Assembly (NCBI RefSeq): GCF_030272615.1
Contig: NC_081414.1
Coordinates: 766,368,483 to 766,428,482, forward strand
DNA: 60,000 nt
DNA from: Cryptomeria japonica
Lineage: Eukaryota; Streptophyta; Pinopsida; Cupressales; Cupressaceae
Direction of reading: 5' to 3'
Shown: piece after piece, positions 24,523-36,973 of the stretch
Position numbering within the stretch: the first letter of the stretch is position 1
Layout: the number at the start of each line of letters is the position of its first letter
Notes under the pieces: generated by a model
What the model was told of the DNA's origin: nothing
The model's database searches: none
The model's input: only the letters and a program-made list of their open reading frames with translations
Position numbers and translations under genes: made by a program

Positions 24523-25245
24523 GTCCTTCTTGCATGTGTTCATGTAAGTTCATTGTATATTTGCTTATGTTTAATCTCTCTCTAGTAGGTAAGCTCTTCT
24601 CATTGTCCCATAAGTTGGGGGGCAATGATCCTTCTCTCTCTCTTTCTCTAGGGATCCACTTTTTCCTATTAAGTGGATGGTGTGATTTCTATTACTTGAT
24701 GCCATTCCTTGTACATAATTGTTGGTTATTTTCTTAAGGATTATCTCTTATACAATAAGTGTTAATCCCTTACCACAACCTCTTTTACACTTGGTTATGT
24801 ACATCTATGATAAATCCAATGATCCCTCTGGGGGCTAAAAGTGAGTCATTACTCACGAAGAATCCCTTTTCACTTAGAAATGGGAGGAAGGATTGCATTC
24901 TTGTTCTTTCCTTTTCTTGTTCTAGAAGATGTTATATTTGTCTAACACAACACTTCTTAGGGGTAGATGTCTTTTTGAATAAAGATCTCTTCTCCTCCAA
25001 GGATCACCTTTACACTTATAGAAAGATGTCTCTTTTCAACTATCTTATCCTTCATTGAAGAGTATTGCCTCTCTTTCTTGGATTTGTGAAATCATTGCAT
25101 AGCAGATATCTTCTTTGTGATGAAGGTAGGTATCCTTGTTATACTTTCCTTAAGACATCAACATTAGCCTATGTTGACATCTTGGGGGGGGGGCACCCAC
25201 ACTGCTCCTATGTACTATACTTCTCTCATGCATTGAACAGTGGAA

Positions 25246-25560
25246 CATTCTTGGAACCATGGGAAAACCTCTTAGAGCAAGATGTCATCATGTTTTATAT
25301 AGTGGGTCATTCTCGGAACCAAAGCACCATCCCTTTGAGCGAGATGTCTTCACTTCTTCTTGTCTTGTACAGTGAGACATTCTTGGAACCAGAGGGAAAC
25401 CTCTTAGAGCAAGATGTCGTCACTTTTCTCTTGTATAGTGGGTCATTCTCAGAACCAAAGCATGATCTCTTAGAGTGAGATGACACCACTTTTCTCTTAT
25501 GTGAGGTGATTATTCTCGAAATGAGAGCATGGTCTCTTAGACTGAGATATCACACCTTTC
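25246..25560 (+). repeat. Tandem repeat, 62-70 bp x about 5, family R unit 1
   Basis: Units begin CATTCTYGGAACC, continue with CCTCTTAGAGCRAGATGTC, and end CACTTTTCTCTTGTAYAGTG. Unit starts fall at about 25246, 25308, 25378, 25444 and 25511. The same array is in unit 2. It lies in the non-coding part between the broken frame and the polypurine tract. Confidence 0.8.
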
Positions 25561-26255
25561 TTGATACTTGTACAATACATTCTATACAAGTTGTAGTGTA
25601 CTCAGGCATAGACTCCTATGAGGCACTTCGAACCTCACTTGCACACATGTGCATGAGGTTGAGTGGAACTAACAGAGTTCTCACTCTCTCTCTTTAAATG
25701 GATCACCTAGGAAACCTCTAGGGGCGATATTTTCCATGTCCTTCTCTCCATGGATCACCTATTTTTAGGGGTGAGATGTCTGTGGTTTCTTTCTTCTTCA
25801 CTTTTCTTCTCATGGATCACCAAAGTGTGTATTCCTGTTCTCTATCTTCTTCCTCTCATGAACTCATAGTTTTACTATTGATAGTTCATGGATGGTGTCA
25901 ACTTTTCTCTTTTATGTGATCGCTTGTGTTTATGTAATGGCATTGGTCTTTGTGTCCTGATTAGTTGTTGAGACATCTGAGCTTGAGATCTCTTCAGTTA
26001 GTTAGTTTGTCATCTAGTGTATTGTTCTTGTTGTGTGTTTTTTTGTGCTTTGTCGTTGTTTTGTGTGTGTTGTGCCTTTTTGTTTTGTGTGCTCTTATAT
26101 ATGTTGGCATGAATTGAGACCCTAAGATTGGGGGCTTTTTGTTCCTCAATATTGGTGGTGTCTTATACTCCTTGTGGTTTTGCTCCACATCTCTCATCTT
26201 CATCTATCTTTTCTTCTGCTTTACCGACAGTAGTGGCATAATCCATACTCTTGCT

Positions 26256-26268
26256 AAAGTGGGGGCTA
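26256..26268 (+). other. Polypurine tract of family R unit 1, split by an insertion
   Basis: AAAGTGGGGGCTA should be followed by AA and LTR 2. Instead a 791-bp solo LTR lies between, and GGGGGCTAAA resumes at 27060. The intact form is seen before LTR 3 (32698-32712). Confidence 0.8.
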
Positions 26269-27059
26269 TTTATGGTGAAAATGGATACAACAATAATGTT
26301 GAAAGACTAAACGAATTCAACCACAAAACCCTAGCCTAACAACAACAAAGATCCACCATAACATACGAAGATTACCTAAGACAATGTAAATCAAATGAAA
26401 TCACAAATATTATACCATCACATGTCCAATAGGGTTTGGATCTCCATTATTCCTATCTCCATTGATCTTGCTTGATATATTTGCTCTCAGATTTTATGTG
26501 TGCACAAGAGCTAAACAAAGAACATAAATGTGGTTGTAAGTAGGATCACATATGAAAGTTTGAATGCTAGGATGCTTGATTCTGTGATTAGAAAATGAAT
26601 GCATAGGGTTGATAATGAAGGAAGCATATCCTTATATAGAAGACACTATAAGAAATGGAGGGATAAGATTGAGAGGTGTAAAAGATAAATGGTCGGTTAT
26701 GATTAGATGGTAGGTAAAAGAAATAATAAAATAATGAGAGGGTAGGTAGTGTAGGAATTAAGAGATGAATGACATGTGTCATGGGTAGAAAAGGTTAATG
26801 AATTAATTAAATAAATAAAGATTTATTTAATTAATAGAGGAAGTGGGATCAATTAAATAAATAAGATATTTATTTAATTTAGAAAAAGGGGAATTTAAAT
26901 AAATAAATGTATTTATTTAAATGAGAAACAAGGCTATAAGAGGATAAATGAATTAATTAAATAAATAAAGATTTATTTATTTAATAGAAGAATTAGGCTA
27001 AAATAATTAAATAAATAAAATTATTTATTTAATTAGACTGGACAATTTTAGGTGTCTAC
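26269..27059 (-). mobile_element. Solo LTR of another family inserted in the polypurine tract, 791 bp
   Basis: The octamer GGGGGCTA flanks the insert on both sides (26261-26268 and 27060-27067), which includes the target-site duplication. The insert contains AATTAAATAAATAAAG-type tracts and ends AATTTTAGGTGTCTAC. On the minus strand it therefore starts GTAGACACC, close to the start of the LTR-like repeats at 14870-16192 and 52340-59162. Its left end is TTTATGGTGAAAATGG. There is no coding region. It post-dates the family R unit it interrupts. Confidence 0.75.
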
Positions 27060-27069
27060 GGGGGCTAAA

Positions 27070-28241
27070 TGTAGTTTCATAAAATTGCGACCCCTGTAAT
27101 TTTAACCACATTTGGGGTCCTCACCTTGGTGACGACATCTCCTTTTCTAACCGGGATGTATTTTTGCATTTCCAACCCTTCTCTCTCTCTCCTCATGTCT
27201 TGTGTCTTCTTTAGACTCTGTCTGCACCCCAAAATATGCCCCTGTCCCTCCTAGGACAGTGGCATGGCGCCCCTGTCCCCACGTCTTAGGGTGGTCCTAT
27301 GTGCAGGCTGCCTAATCGCCTATGCACAATTTGTCTTCGAGGTTTGCAACTCCTCTTTGTTGGCCTTCTGTGGTTGAAAATTAATCCTCGAGGCATATAT
27401 AAAAGGGAATTCAATACCCTCATTCAAGGATGGATGAAAAATGAAAGGATAGATAGAGTGCATAAGGAGAAGATACAAGATTTCAGAGTCATCATCAAAT
27501 ATTCAAGCATTCAAGTCTTCTTCATTCATCCATGGGAGCAACATTATAACATTCATTTGCAAGCATGTGTGTGTTTAGGGTTTTGTCATGTTACATGCCA
27601 TTCCATACAACATTTGTCATTACATTCAAGAAGCAAAGCAATCATCATCAACAAGTTGCAGATCTACAAGGTATACATCTTCATTGTTTACATTCAAGCA
27701 TTTTCAATTACTTTCTTTCTAGGTTGATTCCTCAACCGAGGTATGATTGAGGCAAACCCTATCCACAACCCCCCTTTTTTCTCTTTTCTGTGTGTAGGTT
27801 GCAGATGTGCAGCTGTAATTGTAGGTTTGGGCTTCATTTGCAGAGACGAAAGAACCCTTTTCGTTTCATGGATTTTGTGGCGAACCATGTACATTCTCGA
27901 CGAATTTTCTCCAAATTTGTAGGGCAGATCCGTATCAGTCTAATTAGCTTAGATCCGAAGTTACAACATGATCTCGAACCAGTAGCTCCTCATTTCACTT
28001 GTTTTCTGTCTCTTTTCCGCATAGTCAACAAGTCAATTTTCTCATTTACAAAAAAAGGGTAAATCGCACTTCACCACTTGCAATTCACTCAGAATTCACA
28101 TCCTTGTTTCCCTCAGATTTGGATCTCACAGATTCAACCCCTCTTTTGAATGTAAAGTTTCTCCCAAGTGAAAATCATCCTAGTGGCTTCCTTTCTCTCT
28201 CCTAGGTGGGCAGTTACTAAGATCCAATTTTCCACTTTACA
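27070..28241 (+). repeat. Family R LTR 2 (shared middle LTR), 1172 bp
   Basis: It starts TGTAGTTTCATAAAATTGCG and ends CCACTTTACA. It serves as the 3' LTR of unit 1 and the 5' LTR of unit 2. The TATAAAAG box is at 27398. The GC-rich CCGCCACGGTCC motif found in LTRs 1 and 3 is deleted here, at about 27893. Confidence 0.9.
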
Positions 28242-28244
28242 TTT

Positions 28245-28262
28245 TGGTGAACACAACGTCTT
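28245..28262 (+). other. Primer-binding site, family R unit 2
   Basis: TGGTGAACACAACGTCTT begins 3 bp after LTR 2, the same spacing as in unit 1. Confidence 0.6.
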
Positions 28263-28853
28263 ACACATTAATTCTGATTTATCATTATTAATCTGATTAA
28301 TTGCAAGTTGAATTTCAAATTTTTATTTTCAAGTTTGATCTATTTTCAAATTTTAGAGGTTAATTGCATTAAAACCCTAATTTTTCATTTTGAGAAAATT
28401 AAGCTTGTTAAGTGCAAAATTGTAATTGCTTGTTTCATATCTAATTTCTATTTCTAAATTGCAATTCAAATCTTTTGCTTTATTCTAAAAATTCAGTGGT
28501 TAAATCATAAAACCCTAATTTTAAGATCTTTTCTTTTTCGACCTTTGACTGTAATTTTGACCAATCTAGACATCTCCAAATTGGTAGTTTTTATGGATTC
28601 CACATTAAAATCATAATCTCTATCATTCCTGAAAAATTTATAAAAAAGTTGGTCTGACTGTGTGCATTCCCGCCATTATCCTCAGTTTTTTTCTCGAATT
28701 TTGGGGAGACGAAATTGACTGTATTTTTTTGCTTAAATCCAAAGAATCGACATACTTTATCAATTTTAACACTCTCTAAGGTCAAACACAAATTCAAATT
28801 CATCAAATTCACATCTTAAAATTAATTTTCATAAAAATGTCCTAAGTTTAGAT

Positions 28854-30292
28854 ATGCTTTTCCAGCAAATTCAAATTTCGCTTGAGAGACTTCTAATGGC
28901 AATTAATAAATTGGATTTACTTGCTCTTTCACATGTGATTACATTATTTTTTACATTTATTTATCATGTGTCGGATAAGAGTTTCTTCCATTTCCTCTTG
29001 CTTCTCTTTCTTCATATCACTTGGTCATATTGTGTTGTTAGGATTTCCAAATTATTAGATCTCAAAGCTTTCATGTGTCATTTATGTTGCATTATGGTGA
29101 TGCTGTTAACAACATGCATTTCCTATGTTAATCACCTTACAACTTTCATGGATCCTAAACCTAGAGATCCTAACCCTTTTACCTCTCCTAGGGTATCTTG
29201 TGTGAAAGTAATGAGATCTAATGCTTTAACCAATGATCTTTCTACAAGAGAGAAAGAATTGGAAAGTAATATGGATCCATCTTATTCTTCTACACATACC
29301 CTTGAGCAAGGGGGCAATATGAAAACATCAACATTCTTACATCTTTAGATCCTCCTTATTCTCCTAGGACCTATCTTCAACATCAAAGTCTATGTCGGGA
29401 GGATGATGTCATGGATTTTATTCACGACCTTTCTCCTCGCATAGAAATCACTAAAAATGAGCTTTTAGATGATGAAGATGTTCTTCCCCAATCTTCCAAA
29501 AAGGATAAGCTTGATAAAGGCAAAGAGATTCTCACTCCATATGATACTCCTCCTTCATCTACAAATCCTTTTCTACCTCCTTACACATCAGATTTCAAAG
29601 AAATTCGTGATCTTGTTCCTCCATCTAGTCAATTGCAACATTCTTATAGTCATGGTTTTCATATAATTATAAAACAAGGTTTTAAAGGACAAGGAATTGG
29701 GAAATTTGAACATGGAATTTGTGTCCCTATAAACCCTCCTACACAAACTACTACAAGAGGCCTAGGAAGTGGTAACCCTCTTTCTATGGATGAATTCCTT
29801 AGACTTCAAAACTTTAAAGATCACCTTCAAAAACAATAAATCAAGAGAGCCCGCAAGAATGCTTCTTCTTCAAAGCGTCCTTTTTGTTCATTTCATTGAA
29901 CCCATGACCATAATGTTGACAATTGCCCTGATTTTCAAAAATCTATTCAAGACGGCATAGATAGTGGCAAAATGAAAATTGTGGATAATGAAACTCCTTC
30001 TAACAAACATTCTTCTTTGTGGGAAGATGATATTTACCGTCTCAATAGATTAGTTGCAAGAATCTATTGGAGATTGAAATATAACAATAACATTTCCTTT
30101 CCTCCTCAAAATAAAAACAAAAATCTTAAGCAAGTGAAAGGTATTGAATATTGCATTTTTCATGATTTATATTCACATTCTATTGGAAAATGTTATGCAT
30201 TTAAGAAATTTGTTCAACTACAATATGATCATGCACACATTTGTGTCACAGAAGATCTAGTTGTATTTCTTGGTAAAAACATTGTGCCTTAG
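28854..30292 (+). pseudogene. Broken family R reading frame, unit 2: hydrophobic start, G-patch, two CHHC knuckles
   Basis: The first open part (28854-29348, 164 codons) has a hydrophobic N-terminal region and then MDPKPRDPNPFTSPRV. A one-base loss near 29310, relative to unit 1, shifts the frame. The second part runs in one frame from 29411 to 30292 with two stops (TAA at 29837, TGA near 29894). It carries a G-patch at residues 85-119 (GFKGQGIGKFEHGI, then P, then GLG). It also carries two knuckles of spacing C-x2-H-x4-H-x4-C, at nucleotides 29885-29926 and 30152-30193 (the TGA lies inside the first). The minus-strand Gag at 38940-42341 has the same knuckle spacing, but I see no other protein similarity. 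G-patch and knuckles are RNA-binding modules, so a nucleic-acid-binding structural role is likely. No protease or polymerase is present. Confidence 0.65.
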
Positions 30293-31688
30293 CACTTCTT
30301 CTCCCTTCATGTTGCTCTTCACCCTATGACATAATTATCCCATTTACCGAGAGCACTTTATCGTTAGTGGTGGTATTGTTTCACTTTAACATACTTTGGT
30401 GTAACAACATGAAGTCCATTTTTCTGCTTTTTTCTATACATTTATCTCTATCTTTGTGCCTTACTCATTGTTAGATGTCTTCTCTTGCATAGGGATACTC
30501 ATATGTGGGCATATCATTGTTCTTTGGTTTTCCACTTTGCTTGGAGAGGAGCATCTTTAATGAGTACTGTACTTCTTCTCATTCCTTCATTCTCTTGGAA
30601 ATCTTACATCTTCTATGGTTTAAATTATTTGCAAGTATGATATGCCCCTTATCAAGGAATGATCTCTTGGGAGGTATGTATCCTTTCCTTGAGAGGATTT
30701 GTTCCACTAGGACGACATATCACTTGAAACTAATCACCATCAAAAAATGTGTAATATTTCTCCTTGTTCTCCTCACTTGGGGGGCAAAGATTTTCGCTCC
30801 TTTTCCTTGCATCATTATTTCCTTTAGAGGCTGCTTTTTTCATATGTGATTATCATTTCTTACAATGGTAAGCTTTTATGACTAATCCCCCTTGGATAAT
30901 GTATGATGCTTTTTCTATCTTCTTTTTTAAGATTACCACTTCTTGAGATGTGTATTTTTATATTTACTAATGTCTTTTCTTGCATGTGTTCATGTAAGTT
31001 CATTGCACATTTGCTTATGTTTAATCTCTCTCGAGTAGGTAAGCTCTTCTCATTGTCCCATAATTTGGGGGGCAATGATCCTTCTCTCTCTCTTTCTCTA
31101 GGGATCCACTTTTTCCTATTAAGTGGATGGTGTGAGTTCTATTACTTGATGTCATTCCTTGTACATAATTTTTGGTTATTTGCATTATCTCTTATACTAG
31201 AAGTGTTAATCCTTGACTACGACCTCCTTTACACTTGGTTATGTACATCTATGATAAATCCAACCATCCCTCTAGGGGATAAAAGTGAGTCATTCCTCAC
31301 CAAGAATCCCTTTTCACTTAGAAATAGGAGGAAGGATTGCATTCTTGTTCTTTCCTTTTCTTGTTATAGAAGATGTTATATTTGTCTAAGACAACACCTC
31401 TTGGGGGTAGATATCTTTTTGAACAAAGATCTCTTCTCCTCCAAGGATCACCTTTACACTTATAGAAAGATATCTCTTTTCAACTATCTTAACCTTGCTT
31501 GAAGAGTATTCCCTCTCTTGCTTGGATTTATGACATCGTTGCATAGTGAATATCTTCTTTGTGATGAATGTAGGTATCCTTGTTCTGCTTTCCTTAAGAC
31601 ATCAACATTAGCCTATGTTGACATCTTAAGTGGGGGCACCCACACTGCCCCTTTGTACTATACTTCTCTCATGCATTGAATAGTGGAA

Positions 31689-32000
31689 CATTCTTGGAAC
31701 CAGAGGGAAACCTCTTAGAGAAATATGTTGTCACTTTTTGTACAATGGGTCATTCTCGAAACCACAACACGGTCCCTTAGAGCGAGATGTCTTCACTTCT
31801 TCTTATCTTGTACAATGAGACATTCTTGGAACCAGAGGGAAAACTCGTAGAGCAAGATGTCGTCACTTTTCTCTTGTACAATGGGTCATTCTCAGAACCA
31901 AAACACAGTCTCTTAGAGTGAGATGGAACCACTTTTCTCTTGTGCGGGGTGATTACTCTTGAAACCAAAGCATGGTCTCTTAGAGTGAGATATCACACCT
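31689..32000 (+). repeat. Tandem repeat, 62-70 bp x about 5, family R unit 2
   Basis: This is homologous to the array at 25246-25560, with unit cores TTGGAACCAGAGGGAAACCT and AGAGYRAGATGTC. Its presence in both units at the same place shows that it pre-dates the dimer or belongs to the family. Confidence 0.8.
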
Positions 32001-32697
32001 TTCTTGACACTTGTACTATACATTCTATACAGGTTGTAGCGTTCTCAGGAATAGACTCCTATGAGGCACTTAGAACCTCACTTGCACACACGTGCATGAG
32101 GCTGAGTGGAACTAACGAAGTTCTCACTTATCTCTTTACACAGATCACCTAGGAAACCTCTAGGGGTGAGATTTTCCATGTCCTTCTCTACATGGATCAC
32201 CTATTTTTAGGGGCGAGATGTCCATGGTTTATTTCTTCTTCACTTTTCTTGTCATGGATCACCAAAGTGTGTATTCATGTTCTCTCTCTTCTTCCTCTCA
32301 TGAACTCATAGTTTTACTATTGATAGTTCATGGATGATGTCACCTTTTCTCTTTTATGTGATCACTTGTGTTTATGTAATGGCATTGGTCTTTATGTCTT
32401 GATTAGTTGTTGAGACATCTGAGCTCGAGATCTCTTCACCTAGTTAGTTTGTCATCTTGTGTCTTTTTCTTGTTGTGTGTTTTTTTGCGCTTTGTCGTTG
32501 TTTTGTGTGTCTTGTGCCATTTTGTTTTGTGTGCTCTTGCATATGTTGGCATGAATTGAGACCCTTAGATTGGGGGCTTTTTGCTCCTCAATATTGGTGG
32601 TGTATTATACTCCTTGCTATTTTGCTCCACGTATCTCATCTTCATCTCTCTTTTCTTCTACTTTACTCGTAGTAGTTGCGTAAGCCATACTCCCGCT

Positions 32698-32712
32698 AAA
32701 GTGGGAGCTAAA
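32698..32712 (+). other. Polypurine tract of family R unit 2
   Basis: AAAGTGGGAGCTAAA directly precedes LTR 3. The longer context CATACTCCCGCTAAAGTGGG is shared with unit 1 and, in part, with the minus-strand element. Confidence 0.8.
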
Positions 32713-33852
32713 TGCAGTGTCATAAAATTGTGACCCTTGCAATTTTAACCACATTTGGGTCCTCAACTTGGTGACGACATCTCCTTTCCTAACCGGGACC
32801 TACTTCTGCATTTCCAACCCTTTTCTCTCTCTCCTCATTGTTGTGTTTGCTTTATACCCTGTCTGGGCCCTAAAATAGGGTAGGACAAGGGCATGGTGCC
32901 CCCGTCCCCACCTCTTAGGGTGGTCTTATGTCTAGGTTGCCATATCTCCTATGCACAATTTGTCTTTGGGGTTTGCAACTCCTCTTTGTCAACCTTTGGT
33001 GGTTGAAAACTAATCCTTGAGGCATGCATAAAAGTGAATTCAATATCCTCATTCAAGGACGAATGAAAAATGAAAGGATAGATAGAGTGCATAAGGAGAA
33101 GATACAAAATTTCAGAGTCATCGTCAAGTATTCAAGCATTCAAGTCTTCTTCATTCATCCATGAGAGAAACATTACATCATTCATTTGCAAGCATGTGTG
33201 TGTGTTAGAATTTTGTCATGTTACATGCCATTCCATACAACATTTGTCATTACATTCAAGAAGCAAAACAATCATCATCAACAAGTTGCAAATCTACAAG
33301 GTATACATCTCCATTGTTTACATTCAAGCATTTGCAATTACTTTCTGTCTAGGTTGATTCCTCAACCGGGGTTTGACTAAGGCAAACCTCTATCGACAAC
33401 CCACCCTTTCTTCTCTTTTTTGTGTTTAGGTAGTAGGTGTGCAGTTGTAATTATAGGTTTGAGCTTCATTTGCAGAGACAAAGGAACCCTTTTCGTTTCA
33501 TGGATTTTGTGGCAAACCATGTACATTACCGCCACGGTCCTGACGACTTTTATCCAAATTTGCAGGGCGGATCCGTATCAGTCTAATTAGCTCATATATG
33601 AAGTTATAGTGTGATCCTCAACCAGTAGCTCCTCATTTCACTCAGTTTCCCTCTCTGTTCCGAATAGTCAACAAGTCAACTTTCTCATTTACAATCCACT
33701 CAGAATTCACATCCTTGTTTCCCTTGGATTTGGATCTAGCAGATTCAACCCCTCTTTTGAATGTAAAGTTTCTCCCAAGTGAAAATCATCCTAGTGGCTT
33801 CCTTTCTATGTCGTAGGTGGGGAGTCACTAAGATCCAATTTTTCACTTTACA
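32713..33852 (+). repeat. Family R LTR 3 (3' LTR), 1140 bp
   Basis: It starts TGCAGTGTCATAAAATTGTG and ends TCACTTTACA. The first dinucleotide pair is TG but the usual TGTA is TGCA. A deletion near 33690 removes about 40 bp that are present in LTRs 1 and 2. Confidence 0.9.
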
Positions 33853-36800
33853 CCGGTTATGGCTTTAATTACAATCAAAATCACCTAATCAGACGCGACA
33901 AGGTTATTCATATTTGTTATTCATGATATAATTTTTTATTAATGACAAGGTTAACTTAATGATATTTGATACATTTTGGGATCATCTCCTCTAATGTGTG
34001 TGGTATGGATTTTTTAAATGATGGTAAAATATCATGAAAATTCTCTTAGGTGATACAGGACTATCCAATCGGCAAACTCTATCCTATAAAAGTGAGATGG
34101 TAAGAGTTTTATGAAATGATTTCTCATGATAAAACCATTTATGACACTCACTCTTGATGAGATAGTCTTAGTTTTCATTGTTGAATTTTAATTGATGCCT
34201 AGCAACAAGGTGAAAACCTTCATAATTACTACCTAATGAAATATTGCATAGAAACTTATTATTGTTATTGTTGATTATGATAAGATTAATAAGACCATCT
34301 AGGCACATGACCATCCTTTAAGATTTACAGTAGTCTTAAAATAACCATGACTATCCTAAATGTTAATGGCTTTCGCAATTTTCCAAGAGGATCTTTTTTG
34401 TTCTATTATTGTTCTCTATAATGGCATAATGACAACACATAAGAAAGTAAGTGAGTATCTAGCCTAATTATGAGAATGATCTAGCATGATTTTTATCCTA
34501 CAAAAATATTGACATTCCTATCAGCTACTATGAAATAATTACAACTCATGTTGATAAAAGGTATAAAACTTGTAGAAGTGACACATTCCCATGTTTTATG
34601 TTTTTCCATGATAAATCCACCTAATTATAGTTGTCTTTGTTGTCTTTAACCCCCTCTTGACAATTATTAGTGTCAATTAAATTTCTCTATGGATGTCATA
34701 AAAATATTCTAGAAGTGTGATGTCCCCTATGATGCTATTAGGATAGCCCAAACAATATAATACTCCACGGGTGAATTATATAAGATATTGTGCCTATATT
34801 TGATAGAGTTATTGCACATAAAGAATATTTTTGATGTTAAATTTACGGTCTAAGTAATTAACCTCTATTATGTTCCATTACCTCTTACGTTGGTATTGTC
34901 TTATTGTTGTAATAGTTTTAAGATGACATTTATTGTTGACAACATGGTTGTTCTCAAATAGTGTCGACTATTCCACCTAGTTTTGTGCAATATATTTATT
35001 CTATCTTAGTAGACTATTACCCTTGTGAGGATTTTTTTTACACTTTATAATTATAAAGTTGGTAAGGAAGAGAAAATTCTCTATCTAGGGCTTGGTGAAA
35101 GCACTTGTCAATATTAATTTCAATTGATATATGTTGAATGTTGACCACCCAAAATAATAAAAATCATCTTCACTATGTAGGATAATAAATAAATTTATTT
35201 CTCCCTACAACCATGTGTACACCTTAAACATTGTATCATTGACTAATATGTTGACCTTTAAATAAACAAGTTTCCTACATAGAAAAACAAATTTATTAGA
35301 TTCTACATGAAAATACTTGCCTGCATATAAAAAACTAAATCACCATACTAAAATGATATGTTTTTTATGAACCTCACAAAAACTAAACCCTTGTAATTCT
35401 ATCTCTACCAATGGTTGAAGAGCTATGCATATACAACCTATTTTATCTTAATTTCCTAATATATTATGTTTTCTCAAGTACGATGATTCTTTCACATTGA
35501 GATTCAAAATGAGGTTGTAAATTATTACAATTAGTTAACTGTAAGGTTAAAATCCAACAAAAAAGTTTTCAAGAACATTTCCACATTCCAATACGAATTG
35601 CACATAGTAATTTAAAACTAGTTTTCTCTTTGCAACAACTATAGGGGCAGTTCGATATCGTTCATCACATGTGTTTGACCTTGTAGTAAGTGTTACACAC
35701 CCAAAAAATTCCCCATATTTTTATAAGGGTTACGGCTCCTACTTGGCAACCATAGCTCCACTATGATAACCAAGTGAGGGTTTTCAACAAATATCAAACT
35801 ATCAATTTTATCCCCAAAAGTATTAAGAAAATATGATGTAATTAATGATCTACTAAAGAGAATATAATGGTGCATTTAAGGTAAGCCATATATCCAATGA
35901 TCCTTGTTCAAGATTTCATTCTAAACTACCTTCTTGTCATCCTTTAAATTTAAATTATTGGTACCAAATATTATTTTGAAATATAAGAAAGGATTTTAAT
36001 GCTTCAAGGAGGTTTTGTAAAGGTTGTAGATACTCCAAAACAAGTTCCAAGCTATTTCCAAGGCTATTAAATGGTTTAGTGTGAGTTTAAAGGGGCTAAT
36101 CTCATGATGAGCACTTACAGACTTTTCTAATGTATGAATGATACTAACATAACATAAAAAGTCTCATTAAATCAATAATTCTAATGCTAGTAACTTAGAG
36201 ATTATCTAAGAAATAAAATACAAACAATATGAGGATATGAAAACTCAAGTCACATCTTGATAGGTCACAAAACTAATACCTAATATCAAGAAAATTATAT
36301 AAGTTAAATCTTACAAATCTAACCAACTCATCAAGAACCAAGGAAAACTAGAATACTTAAAGATAGGACAACATTTTATCAATAAAGTTAAAAATAAATA
36401 AAGGGATTCATCTTTCTTTTTGGGAAAAATGGGGTGTGTATGCAAAGAATAACACATTTCTAGCTAGCTTTGTGAGTTATTATTGAGGAAAAAGAATAAT
36501 ATAACCAGGCATGTTGTTAGGATGGATATTATATTTCCAAGTAGTTGTAGATGTGTGTTTTGAGTTGTATGTAGTGGGTTGAACAAAAGCCAATAGAATC
36601 ACATTATTATTCCATTAAACTTGATAAGTAAAACAATAGCTAGAGTAAACCCATATAGATGAATAAGAACTTGATGAATTCTATATATGTAATTATAAAT
36701 CAAAATTTGTTAGATCATGCACTTGAATGAATCGTATACTAGGAAAGTGATCATATAAATATGGTCTATGGATAAGACTTGTAAAATCATGCAAAATATA

Positions 36801-36973
36801 TAAAATGTGCCTGAATGTATTATCAAATACAAGATTATACCTATTCAAAAACCTTCTTAATGAGTCTTCAAGGCAACTATTAAGCTACTAATAAAGTGCA
36901 AAGCTAGATGGTTCAAGGTTTATTAAGATCTAACTATGTAAACCCCATAGATAAATCATCAAAGCAATATTAG
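33853..36973. other. Anonymous AT-rich sequence, no gene recognised
   Basis: This 3.1 kb stretch lies between the family R dimer and the minus-strand family R element. No reading frame above about 60 codons and no terminal repeats or RNA genes were recognised. Its first bases continue the sequence interrupted at 21683. Confidence 0.4.

Larger units (their letters stand above)
21684..33852 (+). mobile_element. Tandem family R retrotransposon: LTR-int-LTR-int-LTR, 12.2 kb
   Basis: Three homologous LTRs (21684-22884, 27070-28241, 32713-33852) separate two homologous internal regions, all on the plus strand. Each internal region starts with a TGGTGAAC primer-binding site directly after an LTR and ends with an AAAGTGGGRGCTAAA polypurine tract directly before the next LTR. 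Only the outermost flanks resemble a target-site duplication: CTGGT (21679-21683) and CCGGT (33853-33857), 4 of 5. The middle LTR is therefore shared and the structure counts as one insertion site. Such dimers arise by unequal recombination between LTRs of sister copies or during reverse transcription. Neither unit carries reverse transcriptase, RNase H or integrase, so both are non-autonomous. The LTRs differ by many substitutions and indels, so the dimer is old. Confidence 0.85.

Noticed and set aside
30505-31502. Plus-strand frames of 114 and 199 codons in unit 2 (30505-30849, 30903-31502)
   Set aside because: They are Leu/Ser/Phe/Cys-rich without domains. The unit 1 counterpart is interrupted and starts differently, so codon-level conservation is not evident. 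This is probably non-coding sequence of the element, though a small conserved frame cannot be fully excluded.
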